Shown here in pieces: positions 18,304 through 27,094 of a stretch of DNA of 64,000 nucleotides. The position numbers and the translations under genes are program-made. Positions within the stretch are counted from its first letter, which is position 1. Each line of letters begins with the position of its first letter. The DNA comes from Amycolatopsis sp. WQ 127309 (GTDB taxonomy: Bacteria > Actinomycetota > Actinomycetes > Mycobacteriales > Pseudonocardiaceae): assembly GCF_023023025.1 (NCBI RefSeq), contig NZ_CP095481.1, positions 6,833,001-6,897,000 of the forward strand, in the 5' to 3' direction. The notes beneath the pieces were generated by a model that saw only the letters and a program-made list of their open reading frames with translations, was not told the origin of the DNA and did no database searches.

Positions 18304-19509
18304 TCAAGCCGCAGCGGGGACGGGAGCTGGTTCGGGGTGGCGGTAGTGGGTGCCGTTGCGGAGCATGGCGTAGAGGACGTCGCAGCGGCGGCGGGCCAGG
18401 CAGATCAGGGCGGCGTTGTGCTTCTTGCCCTCGGCTCGTTTGCGGTCGTAGTAGGTCCTGCTGGTCGGGTCGTGCAAGGCCGCGAACGCGGCCAGGAAGA
18501 ACGCCCGTTTCAGCTTCCGGTTGCCGGTCCGAGCCGGATGCTCGCCTCTGATCGAGGATCCAGAGCTGCGGGTGACCGGAGCGATGCCCGCGTAGGCCGC
18601 CAGATGGCCGGAGCTGGCGAAGTTCGAGGCGTCGCCGACCTCGAGCAGGATGCGGGCTGCGGTCCTGACTCCGATGCCGGGCATCGAGGTCAGGACCCCG
18701 GCAAGAGGGTGCGCATCAAGTATCCTCTCAACCTGATCAGCGACGGTTTTGCGTTGCTGGAGCACGGTTTTAAGGCTGTCAGCCAGCCGCGGCAAGACCG
18801 TGTCCGCGGCTGCGGTGCCCGGGACGGTGACCGTCTGCTCGTCCAGGGCGACCATGATCGCCTCGACGAGTTTGTCGCTCATGCGGGGGGCGTGGACTTT
18901 CGCGATCGCGGTGAGTTTGCGGCGGCCGGCCTTGGCGATGCCGGTCGGGCCGCCGCAACGCGAGAGGATCTCCAGCACCGCGGGATGACTGATCCGCGGT
19001 CCGATGGCGTGTTCAAGGGCCGGGTGGATGCCGGTGAGCAGGCCCCTGATCCGGTTGGCGATGCGAGTGGCTTCGCCGGCCAGGTCGTCATCGAACCCGA
19101 CCAGCACCTCCAGCTCGGCCAACGCCTCGTCGCCGACGTCGACCGGCCGCAGCGTATGCGGCAGCGAGCGGGCCGCGTCGGCGATGATGAACGCGTCCCG
19201 GGCATCGGTTTTCGCTCGGCCGGGGTAGAGGTCGGCGATGCGGCGCATCGCCAGACCTGGCAGATAGGCCACCTCATGGCCGACCGCGCGGGCGACCGTG
19301 ACCGGCAACGCCCCGATCGTGGCCGGCTGGTCCACCACGACCAGCAGCGGCCCGTGCTGGGCCAGCTTGTCGAACAAGGCCCGCAGTTTCGGTTCACTGT
19401 TGGGCAGCGGCCCGTCATGCAGACGCTTGCCCGTCGGGTCGAGGCCGACCGCGTGATGGGCTTCCTTGCCGACATCCAGGCCGAGGAACACCCCGAAAGT
19501 GCTGCTCAT
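18304..19509 (-). CDS. IS110-family transposase (DEDD recombinase)
   Basis: A 401-residue protein with an N-terminal RuvC-like DEDD domain (FLGLDVGKE, then VVVDQPATIG, then KTDARDAFIIAD) and a C-terminal Transposase_20 domain (TSMPGIGVRTAARILLE, then YAGIAPVTRSSGSS with the conserved Ser). Length is standard. The start is set at ATG 19509 because family homology begins at MSSTFGVFLGLDVG. No frameshift is seen, so it may be active. Confidence 0.9.
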   Translation of the reverse strand: MSSTFGVFLGLDVGKEAHHAVGLDPTGKRLHDGPLPNSEPKLRALFDKLAQHGPLLVVVDQPATIGALPVTVARAVGHEVAYLPGLAMRRIADLYPGRAKTDARDAFIIADAARSLPHTLRPVDVGDEALAELEVLVGFDDDLAGEATRIANRIRGLLTGIHPALEHAIGPRISHPAVLEILSRCGGPTGIAKAGRRKLTAIAKVHAPRMSDKLVEAIMVALDEQTVTVPGTAAADTVLPRLADSLKTVLQQRKTVADQVERILDAHPLAGVLTSMPGIGVRTAARILLEVGDASNFASSGHLAAYAGIAPVTRSSGSSIRGEHPARTGNRKLKRAFFLAAFAALHDPTSRTYYDRKRAEGKKHNAALICLARRRCDVLYAMLRNGTHYRHPEPAPVPAAA

Positions 19510-19706
19510 CCACCATGCCGTTCGATCGTCGCGAGTGGTCACCTGGTTGGGCATCGAGCGCCGGCACCCACGTTACGACTGTGATGATCAGGGGGTGCCG
19601 CCCCGAGCCGTGGTCTGACCCGCGTTACGACTGACCGATGTGTCTTTGTCTCGATCTGTCGGCTGCGTGCTCGGGGCGGTGCTTGCTGCCGCCGGGCTGG
19701 TGGGGC
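19510..19706 (-). ncRNA. Possible bridge RNA region of the IS110 element
   Basis: IS110-type elements are known to encode a structured bridge RNA in the non-coding end upstream of the recombinase gene; it pairs with donor and target DNA. This stretch has the right place and size (about 200 bases between the transposase start and the presumed left end). I have not folded it and claim only a positional candidate. Confidence 0.3.
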
Positions 19707-20961
19707 GTGTCCCGATAGGGGCTTTGCCGCATTGTGCATCTTCACAGTCCTGACCGCCTGATCGGTCCGGCGTCGGCCAGCCACCGGCGTTTCGATCAGA
19801 GCAGGAGTCAGCAGACCGTGCCGAGCACCCCGCGTCTCACCTCGCCTCAGGTTCTCGACGGCCAGGAGGTGATCGTGGAAGTCGACACCCACAAGGACCT
19901 CCACGTCGCCGCGGTCGTCACCGCGTTCGGCGTTTTGCTTGCCAGTAAGGCATTTCCGACGACGCCGGCCGGATATCAGGCTCTGGTGAAGTGGGCGCGC
20001 GAGTTCGGTGCCGTGCGCCGCGCCGGAGTGGAGTGCACGGGCTCCTACGGAGCTGCGCTCGCCCGCCACCTCGCAGCCGTCGACATCGAGGTGTTCGAGG
20101 TCAACCAGCCCGACAAGGCCAACCGCCGACGCCGCGGCAAGAACGACGCCATCGACGCCGAGTCCGCCGCCCGCTCCGTGCTCAACGGGCAAACCAGCGG
20201 GTTAGCCAAGGGCGGCCAGGGCCCAGTGGAGATGCTGCGCATGTTCAAGGTGGCCAAGACCTCCGCCCTCAAGTCACGAACCCAGGCCATCAACCAGCTC
20301 AAGGCCGTCCTGGTCTCCGCCGACCCCGCCCTGCGCGAGGAGCTGCGCGACCTCAGCACCGCCAAGCTCGTGCAGCGGTGCGTCGCATGGGCACCCGCCA
20401 CGCCAACCGACAGCGCCACCGCGGCCCGATACACCCTGCGCGTGCTTGCATGCAGGATTGACCGCCTCAGTCAGGAGATCGCCGATCTCAACGCGCAGAC
20501 CGCCGCGGTCCTGACCGGCCACAACTCCGCCATGCTCGACACCTACGGAGTCGGACCCGATACGGCCGCGACGCTCCTCATCGCCGCCGGCGACAACCCC
20601 GAACGCCTGCGCAGCGAAGCGTCTTTCGCCGCGCTGTGCGGCGTCAGCCCGGTGGAAGCATCCTCAGGCAGGACGGCAACGCCACCGGCTCAACCGAGGC
20701 GGCGACCGCCAGGCCAACTCCGCCCTGCGCTGCATCGTGCTGGTCCGCCTGCGCTGGGACCAACGCACCCGCGACTACATCGACCGGCGTGTCCGCGAGG
20801 GCAAAACCAAACGCGAAGCCGTCCGCTGCCTCAAACGCTACATCGCCCGCGAGTTCTACCGGATCATCACCTCACCGGACTCACAGACCGCACCAGCTCA
20901 GCACGCTGCTTGACGAACAATAGGGGCATCGAGACCTTCCTGGCGGTGGCCGTGTCCCTAT
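19707..20961 (+). mobile_element. IS110-family insertion sequence, copy 2 (different transposase)
   Basis: Abuts copy 1 in the opposite orientation, bounded by GTGTCCC at 19707 and 20952. An ATAGGGGC repeat at 19715 and 20921 offers an alternative pair of ends. Its transposase is broken, so the copy is probably stranded. Confidence 0.5.
19818..20913 (+). pseudogene. IS110-family transposase with a single-base frameshift
   Basis: From GTG 19818 the DEDD domain is intact (VEVDTHKDLH, ECTGSYG, KNDAIDAESAARS), and so is most of the Transposase_20 domain to CGVSPVEASSG. Just after this, GCAACGCCAC at about 20676 has one extra A compared with the expected GCACGCCAC. In the shifted frame the protein continues correctly (HRLNRGGDRQANSALRCI, then CLKRYIAREFYRII) to TGA 20911-20913. 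One insertion therefore separates the last ~78 residues. Inactivation is the simplest reading. Confidence 0.8.
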
Positions 20962-21030
20962 CAGCGGTCGGTCGATGCCACCAGACCCGGTGACACCCCC
21001 CCGGATCATGCGTGCGACTGGGGGCGTAAG

Positions 21031-21350
21031 TCATACCGGGCCTGGTGACCACAACTCCCAGGTCGGGAGCCACGAAAACGTAACGGGGGCGTGGCAGGTC
21101 GGAGCAGCCGGTGTGCGGAGGCGGCCCGCGTCGGATGAATCCGGCTTTCCCGGGTGGGCGTGGACCTGGTTGTGGTCGGTGAGCGCGGTGATGCCGGACG
21201 GGCTGCTGTCGCGGTGGGCAGGTACTCTGTCAGAGCCGAGTTGCGAACTGCAGCAGTTGGTGCTCGTCGTGCACGCCGTCGAGTAGCGCGACGCCATGGT
21301 AGGCGAGGACGGCGGCCAGCTCGGCGAAGCCGCTGGTAGCCGCCAGTCGG
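21031..21350 (-). pseudogene. Relic of a TauD/TfdA-type dioxygenase N-terminus
   Basis: Read leftwards from about 21350 the text is FAELAAVLAYHGVALLDG, then DEHQLLQFATRLG. After a frame change it becomes VPAHRDSSPSGITALTDH. This order resembles the N-terminus of TauD-like 2-oxoglutarate oxygenases (…HGVVLLRGL…LG…HRDS..DGIT). No iron-binding HxD/His region follows. It overlaps the start of the toxin relic on the other strand. Family match is moderate and the gene is not functional. Confidence 0.4.
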
Positions 21351-21351
21351 C

Positions 21352-21665
21352 GACGAGCGGGACGTTCGGTTCGGCACCAAGGAAGCGGCGGCAAGCTGGG
21401 ACGATCTCGTACGCGCGGCGAAAGTAACGCTCGCCGCGCGTACGACCTCATGCTCACCGCGCGGTCAGAACCCGGATACCCGCCATCAGCGCCTCAAAGG
21501 GGTCGCTCGCAACTGGCTTGCACCGCCTTGCACCGCGGCCGACAGCTGGCGCAATGGCAGTTCGATGTGACCGGCGGTGGCTCCATCTGGTACCTCATCG
21601 ACGAGGAGCGCCACACCGTCTGGGTACAGCTGGCCAGTCTGAAGCACCCCAAAAGATACCGAGTA
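21352..21665 (+). pseudogene. Relic of a RelE-like toxin gene
   Basis: Starting at about 21352 one frame gives DVRFGTKEAAASWDDLVRAA and later NPDTRHQRLKG. The next frame adds SLATG. A third gives GRQLAQWQFDVTGGGSIWY, followed by LIDEERHTVWVQLA and KHPK. In that order these match actinobacterial RelE/ParE-like toxins of about 130 residues. At least two indels break the gene, and no antitoxin frame was recognised. Confidence 0.5.
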
Positions 21666-21769
21666 GCCGGCCGGGCGGGTATGGCATTCGAATCGTGGAT
21701 GAGGAGTATCCCTGGCGCACTTGTCGCCGGCGGAGCAATCACGGTCGATGTTCAGCTGCGGGTGTGGCG

Positions 21770-22108
21770 ATGGGGCTCGCAGGGTACTTGCTCCGACGTG
21801 TGCTCAATGCGATCGCTTGTGGGCGGCCCTTGGACTACCTCGACGATGCGCTGGGGAAACAGTTGGTCAGCGGCGCGATCCGGGACTGTGCGCCCGGTCG
21901 CCTGTACCGGGCGTATCGCAACGCCTACGTGATCGTGGCCGTCACTGCGTCGGGGCCGGACAAGTCAGTTGACGCCTTTTCGATCACCGTCCGGACGCCG
22001 AAGTTCCACTTCAGGACCCGGGAGCTCAAGGCAGGGATGCTGGATATAAGTCTTGACATTCTTGATTATCAAGACAGACTTGACCTGTTCATCTTCCGAA
22101 GAGGCTGA
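21770..22108 (+). CDS. Hypothetical protein
   Basis: A 112-residue frame from ATG 21770. Its helical N-terminus (LLRRVLNAIACGRPLDYLDDALG) has the look of small uncharacterised actinobacterial proteins in which an LDxLxxALG helix is followed by beta-strands. The 3' third uses AT-rich codons (ATA, AGT, CTT), unlike its neighbours. The ribosome site is weak. I do not recognise the family. It may be the 3' part of a longer broken gene. Confidence 0.4.
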   Translation: MGLAGYLLRRVLNAIACGRPLDYLDDALGKQLVSGAIRDCAPGRLYRAYRNAYVIVAVTASGPDKSVDAFSITVRTPKFHFRTRELKAGMLDISLDILDYQDRLDLFIFRRG

Positions 22109-22118
22109 GGAGAAGGTC

Positions 22119-22457
22119 ATGTCAGGGACCGCCACCCCAATCACACCGACCGGTGAGTGTTTCTGCGGATGTGGGAGAGAGACCCTGCCCGGTGCCTTCT
22201 TCCGCACGGGTCATGACAAGAAGGCCAGCGCTGATCTTGATGCCTTGCATCACGACGGAAGCGTTGCGCAGCGCCTCGCGCACTTCGGGTTCGGACCAGG
22301 GCTACGCAACCTGCACGAGTATGCGATCGAGCGTGGCGTGAGGGAGCGTTGCGGGATCGACGGGTGCAACGTATCTGGCGTCCCGAAAGGAATCGGCATG
22401 AGACGACACCGCGCGACACATGCCAAGGGGAAGCCCTCGGAGCATGGCTCGGACTAG
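22119..22457 (+). CDS. Small Cys-rich protein, probably zinc-binding
   Basis: A 112-residue protein at ATG 22119 with a good GAGGAGAAGG site, 10 bases after the preceding stop. Near the N-terminus ECFCGCGRETLPGAFFRTGHD matches a short CxCGCG…GHD motif common in actinobacterial proteins and likely to bind zinc. A second Cys pair (ERCGIDGCNVSG) and a His-rich tail may complete another site. Function unknown; it could be a nucleic-acid-binding accessory protein. Confidence 0.6.
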   Translation: MSGTATPITPTGECFCGCGRETLPGAFFRTGHDKKASADLDALHHDGSVAQRLAHFGFGPGLRNLHEYAIERGVRERCGIDGCNVSGVPKGIGMRRHRATHAKGKPSEHGSD

Positions 22458-22621
22458 ACACCAGCACTTGCCGGTTGCTGCGTGGCTTGGTGCGGCTCCG
22501 CCGTTGGCTTTACACCGTATGTGCTGGCCGGGTCGTACACCGCCCGGGTGACGTCGTCGCGGTCCTCGCCTTCCATATCGAGGATCTGAGCCTGGGTGAA
22601 GTTCAGCGTCCGACGGGCCAT
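22454..22621 (-). CDS. Short hypothetical frame
   Basis: A 55-residue frame from ATG 22621 starting MARRTLNFTQAQILDMEGED and ending just inside the convergent Cys-rich gene. Codon use is GC-rich at third positions, which suggests it is or was coding, and the frame is open a little further upstream before a stop. It may be the C-terminal stump of a lost gene. No family recognised. Confidence 0.25.
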   Translation of the reverse strand: MARRTLNFTQAQILDMEGEDRDDVTRAVYDPASTYGVKPTAEPHQATQQPASAGV

Positions 22622-22731
22622 CCGGCGCGGCACCAGCTTGTCGGCCTAGTGGACGGTTCCCTTCCGACTGCCTCTGCCGTGCCGGTGACATTCGATTATC
22701 GTTGCCTCGACCGGCCGGAGGAGGGGATGAC

Positions 22732-23526
22732 GTGGGCAAGTTGGTCGAAGAGCTCTTCGCTAGTGAGGTGGAGATGCTGCTGCCGCTTGCCCGGGCCACT
22801 GCGTGCCTGATGCCGCCGCGGATCGTCGGCGGGGACTGGTCGGCGATGTTCGAAGTGCCGGCCGGCGACGGCGTGGCGGATCTGTGCGCGGTGCGGTTCG
22901 CGCGCGGTCACCGCGACAAGCGTGGTGGTCGTCCGGCGATCACGGACTGGACCGATGTGCGGGTCTTCGCCGTTCTGCAGCACCCAGACAAGTGGACCAG
23001 TGTCGCCGAGCTCGCCGCCCTCGCCGGTCTCACCGTCGATGGGCTTCGTCGAGGGCCGTTGCGCCGGTTGACTGAAGCCGGGCACGTCCGGCGCACCGCG
23101 GATGGTGGCGCTGAGACCGAGTGGCAGTACTCGATCCCCGTCACGGGCGTGACAGCGGTCGAGGCGAAGTTGTCGGATTGGCATCGCGCACTCGTGCAGG
23201 CACGTCGACACACCGTGTTTGCCGACGCGTCTTACATCGCTTTGCCGCCGCGCGTAGCGGCGAGGGCCGCCGATGCCACAGAGATGCTTGCTTCATCTCA
23301 GGTTGGCGTGCTGTCAGTTCGACCGTCGGGTGAGGTACGGGTGGTTCGTGAAGCTCCGCGGCCGCGCCGGATCCGGGGTTGGGCTCTACGTCGGATGTTC
23401 GCGGCCGAGCGGCTATGGGCACTTCACTCGGCAGGCGCCGTATCGGGACCGGTCAGGCACGTGTTTGGGCGGCCTGTTCTGGCTTCACCGCGCGATCCGC
23501 GGAGCTCGGTCGCCGTGCTGAACTGA
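22732..23526 (+). CDS. PD-(D/E)XK nuclease-like protein with inserted winged helix
   Basis: A 264-residue protein from GTG 22732, behind GGAGGAGGGG. Early on FEVPAGDGVADLCAVRF resembles the core strand carrying the first Asp of a PD-(D/E)XK fold. A winged helix follows (LAALAGLTVDGLRRGPLRRLTEAGHVRRT, about residues 88-118, cited only by position and ends). Then VEAKLSDWHRALVQARRH (from about residue 143) supplies the ExK and the helix Gln typical of these nucleases, followed by ADASYIALP. Restriction-like nucleases with an inserted wHTH would give this order. DNA cleavage is inferred. It is convergent with the TGT-like gene. Confidence 0.6.
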   Translation: MGKLVEELFASEVEMLLPLARATACLMPPRIVGGDWSAMFEVPAGDGVADLCAVRFARGHRDKRGGRPAITDWTDVRVFAVLQHPDKWTSVAELAALAGLTVDGLRRGPLRRLTEAGHVRRTADGGAETEWQYSIPVTGVTAVEAKLSDWHRALVQARRHTVFADASYIALPPRVAARAADATEMLASSQVGVLSVRPSGEVRVVREAPRPRRIRGWALRRMFAAERLWALHSAGAVSGPVRHVFGRPVLASPRDPRSSVAVLN

Positions 23527-23563
23527 ATTCTTCGGCCGATAAAGCTGACCCGCGTGACGGCGG

Positions 23564-25069
23564 TCACGCTAGGAGTTGGTGCCAGACTCGTAGGTGACCG
23601 GGTTTCGACGCGGTTTCCATCGCGACTTGTGAAACTGCCGAAGCCGCGGTGATCAGCGCGTCGGATACGAGTTCTGTGATGTGGGTGCGCCGGTCGGAGG
23701 CGTTGGCGACGCCGGCGGTCAGCTCTGCCAGGCGGCACAGGTGATGCGCCCCCTGCGTGTGCGCGTCCCAATCGTGGGTGTTGCGACTGGCTTCACAGTA
23801 GGGGCAGTCGCATTGGGCGACCAATCCGCCTGCTGTCAGCGCTTCATGCTCCGTGCGCAGGATGGTGTGGAGGAGCTCAGGCGTGAAGATGCGCGGCTTC
23901 GGCGGCGCTGTGGTCCCGCCACCTCGCATATTCGGGGTAAAGCCGCGCGCGGCTGCCGATAAGCCGGTGCCGAATCCTGCGGCGCCGTGCGCCAGGCACC
24001 ACCAGCCGGTGAGATCGGTGGTGGGCAGCAGGACGGGGATCTGCTCGTCCGCGAGGGCCTGACAGAGGTCGCGATAGCCGGCGAGGAGCTGCTGTTCCAC
24101 AGGTTGCGATGCTGTGGCCGTAGTTGGCCATAGCGTGGTGAGCCAGAGTGCGTCGGGGCGCGATTCGATCACTCGTTCGGCGACGTCGTCCACCCGGTCG
24201 GGGTACATCAGCCATCCTGTGGCCAACATCAGGTTCAGGAGCGAGGGCTCGTCCTCGGCTCGGTTACGTACCGCGTCGAGGTGGCGGAGGGCCGCGTCCA
24301 GCTCGGCGTCCGGAGCGACACCTGGCAGGAACCGTCCTGGACTCAGCAGGACGTTGGCTCCGGCTTCCCGTTGGGCCGCGACGACGTCGTCAAGCCAAGC
24401 CGCCTCATTAACGGCGGGATCCTGGTGCTGTTGGAACGGCCAGCGTTTGCTCTGATCGCTCACCGGTCTGCGACCAGGAACCGCATCGAACACGGCGTGG
24501 GCGACAGGATCGGCGATGCGGAGCGCGGCGGCTCCGAATTGGGACAGGTAGGCGTTACCCGCTCTGGGCACCAGCTGTAGCAAGGTGCCGGCCGCCGCAA
24601 ACGTGACTGTCCTACCCTGAGAGCGGGCGAGCCCTCGCAGGAGGGCGGGTACTGCGGAGTAGTGCTGGTGGGGACGGCTGATGATCATGATCGGACTGTT
24701 ACCGCGAAGTGCTTCGGCGGCCGGCGGGCCGGTGACGTCCGGAGTGGCTGCCTGTTCGGCGCTCTGCGCCTCCGCTAAGTCAGCGATCTCCTCCGCGAGA
24801 CTACGGTTGAACTCCTCGACCGTGTCGTCGTCTGGTTCGTCCAGGTCGTAGTACCGGCTTGGCGGGTCGGCGTAGGGGTCGAGGTCCTCGGGCCGGGTGT
24901 CCTCGGTGATCCAGACGCCGGTCAGGGCGTCGAAGCCGTAGGCTTCCGGCGGTCCGAGCAGCTCAGACTCGCCGATGTCGCTCTCTGAAGAACCATCCGA
25001 GCTCTCATCACGCATCTTCCCACCTCCGGTGACCCCGCCAACGCTGGTTGCACTTCCGGTGCCGCTCAC
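23564..25069 (-). CDS. tRNA-guanine transglycosylase-like protein
   Basis: A 501-residue protein. About 110 acidic, low-complexity residues precede a TIM-barrel-like region (NVLLSPGRFLPG, then a middle part with WLTTLWPT and TDLTGWWCLAHGAAGFGTG). The C-terminal CDCPYC motif near residue 428, followed about 23 residues later by HHLCRLAEL, matches the CxCxxC…H zinc site of TGT/ArcTGT-like base-exchange enzymes. Its ATG (25067-25069) overlaps the kinase stop by 4 bases, so the two are translationally coupled. Base modification of nucleic acid is a plausible role. I cannot place the catalytic Asp residues with confidence. Confidence 0.6.
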   Translation of the reverse strand: MSGTGSATSVGGVTGGGKMRDESSDGSSESDIGESELLGPPEAYGFDALTGVWITEDTRPEDLDPYADPPSRYYDLDEPDDDTVEEFNRSLAEEIADLAEAQSAEQAATPDVTGPPAAEALRGNSPIMIISRPHQHYSAVPALLRGLARSQGRTVTFAAAGTLLQLVPRAGNAYLSQFGAAALRIADPVAHAVFDAVPGRRPVSDQSKRWPFQQHQDPAVNEAAWLDDVVAAQREAGANVLLSPGRFLPGVAPDAELDAALRHLDAVRNRAEDEPSLLNLMLATGWLMYPDRVDDVAERVIESRPDALWLTTLWPTTATASQPVEQQLLAGYRDLCQALADEQIPVLLPTTDLTGWWCLAHGAAGFGTGLSAAARGFTPNMRGGGTTAPPKPRIFTPELLHTILRTEHEALTAGGLVAQCDCPYCEASRNTHDWDAHTQGAHHLCRLAELTAGVANASDRRTHITELVSDALITAASAVSQVAMETASKPGHLRVWHQLLA

Positions 25070-25881
25070 GCCAGCATGCGCTCCGCCGTACGGGCTGAGC
25101 CTCGGGCCGACCTACGCGGCGAGAGCAACTTCGCGATCACGATCCGCAGCTCGGAGGGGGTGTCGGCGTGCAGATCGAGGTCGACGCTCTCCGCGGCGCG
25201 GAGCAGGGTGGCGAAATCCCTGTGCTGCCCTGGCTGGGAGTACGGGTGGCGGCCGGTCAGAGCCTCTGCGGCCACGGCGCCGATGGACCAGAGATCCGCC
25301 GCGTTACGTGCACGATCGCCGCGGAGTTGCTCCGGCGCGGCGTAGCGTGCGGTGCCGATGAAGCTCGGGTAGACCGTCAACGTCGACTCATCTAGCGGTT
25401 TGACCAGGCCGAGGTCGACGAGCACGGGATCGGCGGCCTCCCCGTGCCGCAGCAGGATGTTCTCCGGCTTGATGTCGCGGTGCACCACCTGTGCCTCGTG
25501 CAGCACGGCTGCGGCGTGCAGCAGCCCACGGGTAAAGGGGAGACACTCTTCCGCAGGAACCTGCCCCCGGTTGAGCCGGTGGCGGAGATCGCCGCCGGGG
25601 ATGAACTCGAACCTCAGGACCTGCCGCACGCATCCCTCGATCAGCACGGCGGTCCGTTCCCTCAGTCGAACCACACGGTCGTCCTCGATCTTGAGCAGGC
25701 CCTCGACCTCCCGATCGAGGCGTTCCGCAGGGAATTCGTCCTGGTAGATGATCTTGCACGCGTCCTGCGGGCCGACCCTCCAGGTCTCACCGAACGCTCC
25801 GGTGCCGAGGAAACTGACTTCTTTGGCGGGAGTTCCGAAGGCGGCAGCTACCTCGTCAGCTGTGTACTTCCGCTCTTCCAT
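25066..25881 (-). CDS. Ser/Thr protein kinase (cytosolic, Hanks type)
   Basis: A 271-residue kinase consisting only of the catalytic domain: glycine loop GTGAFGETW (26-34), ATP-anchoring Lys43 in ACKIIY, HRDIKPEN (134-141, catalytic Asp136), DLG in place of DFG (156-158) and GTARYAAPE (176-184). There is no transmembrane or PASTA region, so it is a soluble signalling kinase. ATG 25881 is chosen because AGGAGG lies 8 bases upstream; the frame is open further. It overlaps the TGT-like gene by 4 bases. It probably phosphorylates its partner or reports an upstream signal. Confidence 0.92.
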   Translation of the reverse strand: MEERKYTADEVAAAFGTPAKEVSFLGTGAFGETWRVGPQDACKIIYQDEFPAERLDREVEGLLKIEDDRVVRLRERTAVLIEGCVRQVLRFEFIPGGDLRHRLNRGQVPAEECLPFTRGLLHAAAVLHEAQVVHRDIKPENILLRHGEAADPVLVDLGLVKPLDESTLTVYPSFIGTARYAAPEQLRGDRARNAADLWSIGAVAAEALTGRHPYSQPGQHRDFATLLRAAESVDLDLHADTPSELRIVIAKLLSPRRSARGSARTAERMLA

Positions 25882-26656
25882 CCGGTGACCTCCTGGCGAG
25901 TCCTGAGCTTCAGGTGCCTTGACGCTCCATGATCCTCCCTCCGATGTGGGAGCGGCGGAAGCCTCGCCGCGAGCGGTGTGAAAGATGCTGGCGGACTGGG
26001 AGCCGACAGGTGCGGCCACTCCGGCGAGATGCTCTCATTGTTGTACCCTTGCGGAAGTCGTGTCCGAACTGCGGCCGGTCTCCTGGTCAGCTGGGCGGCG
26101 GTCGTCATGTATGCGCGATAGTCGCCCAGGGCGGCCATTGTGTGCTTGCGCGGTCGTCGATGCAATACGGCGGTACCTTGCGCGGATTCATTGACGCGCG
26201 GGTGAGGACGGCCAGTAGTGCCATGAACCAGTCCAGCGCAGGAGTGCGAGCTCGTACAAATGCACGTGCTATCGCGCGTGCAGACGGGATCCCTCGCTCG
26301 GTTGGGTGAGTTTTGATCGTGTGGTCGCGGCTGGCTGCGGGAACTGTCATCAAATTGTCCACTCGTTCTGGGCGAGCTGCCAATTGGTCCCAGATGTGTG
26401 CCTTGACCTCGTTGAATGTCGAGCGTCGCGCCGAGGGTTTGAGTCCGTAAGTGATCTGCGGATGCAATTTGCAGACGGCGAAATCCGCCGATTGCCGTAC
26501 ACAGAAGTAGTTGATCAGCTACGGTCGCATGTGCAGCCGACTTGGTAGGACCGGTCGATCTATCACCGGTCTCAGCAGGTCAGCGGAGCGATCTTCGGCG
26601 TGTCGGTAGCCGGGTCGTTTGGCACGCAGCGCTGAGCGGGAGGGGTTCACGCGGCC
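25882..26656. other. Intergenic region between divergent kinase and type VII-associated operons
   Basis: No convincing gene in 775 bases. Frames are short and their text is not protein-like. It must hold promoters for both directions but no clear -10/-35 pair could be fixed. Confidence 0.4.
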
Positions 26657-27094
26657 GTGGCACAACCACACACAGGCGTCAGTCCGTGGCTGGCGGAAGT
26701 CGATGTACAAGTACAGATGCCAGAAGCCGGTGGCGGTCCGCAGACAGGGGCCTCAGGCGCGGGGTTCAGCCTGTCACCCAAGGAAGCGCAGGCTGTGCTG
26801 TCGCAAGCGCAGAACGCCCTCAGGCGGCTTCGGCAACTGCAGCGCCAGGCGGAGACGTTGAAGCAGGTCCGTCCGGCGGCTGATGATCCCGCCAGCCTCG
26901 CCTACAACGCCCGCCTGGTGAACGGCCAGGGCGTCTTCTCCGTGCTCGGTGATCACGTCAGCTCGGAAGCGGCCTATCTGGACGAGCTGGTCAAGAAGAT
27001 CCAGGAATCCTACCGATTGATCGGCGAACGTGACTCCGCTGCCGCGCAGGACGTCGATCAGGCGAAGACCCCGAAGGGGAGTGTCGCGGGATGA
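26657..27094 (+). CDS. Helical type VII secretion-associated protein (WXG100-like)
   Basis: A 145-residue protein from GTG 26657. After a Gly/Pro-rich N-terminus, residues about 45-135 form two long amphipathic helices (QAVLSQAQNALRRLRQLQRQ, then DELVKKIQESYRLIGERD), the helical-hairpin style of ESX substrates, though without a clean WxG. Its last codons overlap the next ATG (ATGA). The following genes are a lipoprotein, a PPE-like protein and an EspG-like chaperone, which supports a type VII link. Confidence 0.6.
   Translation: MAQPHTGVSPWLAEVDVQVQMPEAGGGPQTGASGAGFSLSPKEAQAVLSQAQNALRRLRQLQRQAETLKQVRPAADDPASLAYNARLVNGQGVFSVLGDHVSSEAAYLDELVKKIQESYRLIGERDSAAAQDVDQAKTPKGSVAG

Larger units (their letters stand above)
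18287..19716 (-). mobile_element. IS110-family insertion sequence, copy 1
   Basis: The transposase gene plus about 200 bases of upstream non-coding DNA. Both edges carry GTGTCCC (18287 and 19707) and a third copy lies at 20952, spacings of 1420 and 1245 bases. That fits two tandem insertions sharing a short core, as IS110 elements lack long terminal inverted repeats. Exact ends are uncertain by several bases. Confidence 0.55.

Noticed and set aside
18287..20961. Composite transposon formed by the two IS110-type elements
   Set aside because: The transposases differ, the elements touch, and they carry no cargo between them.
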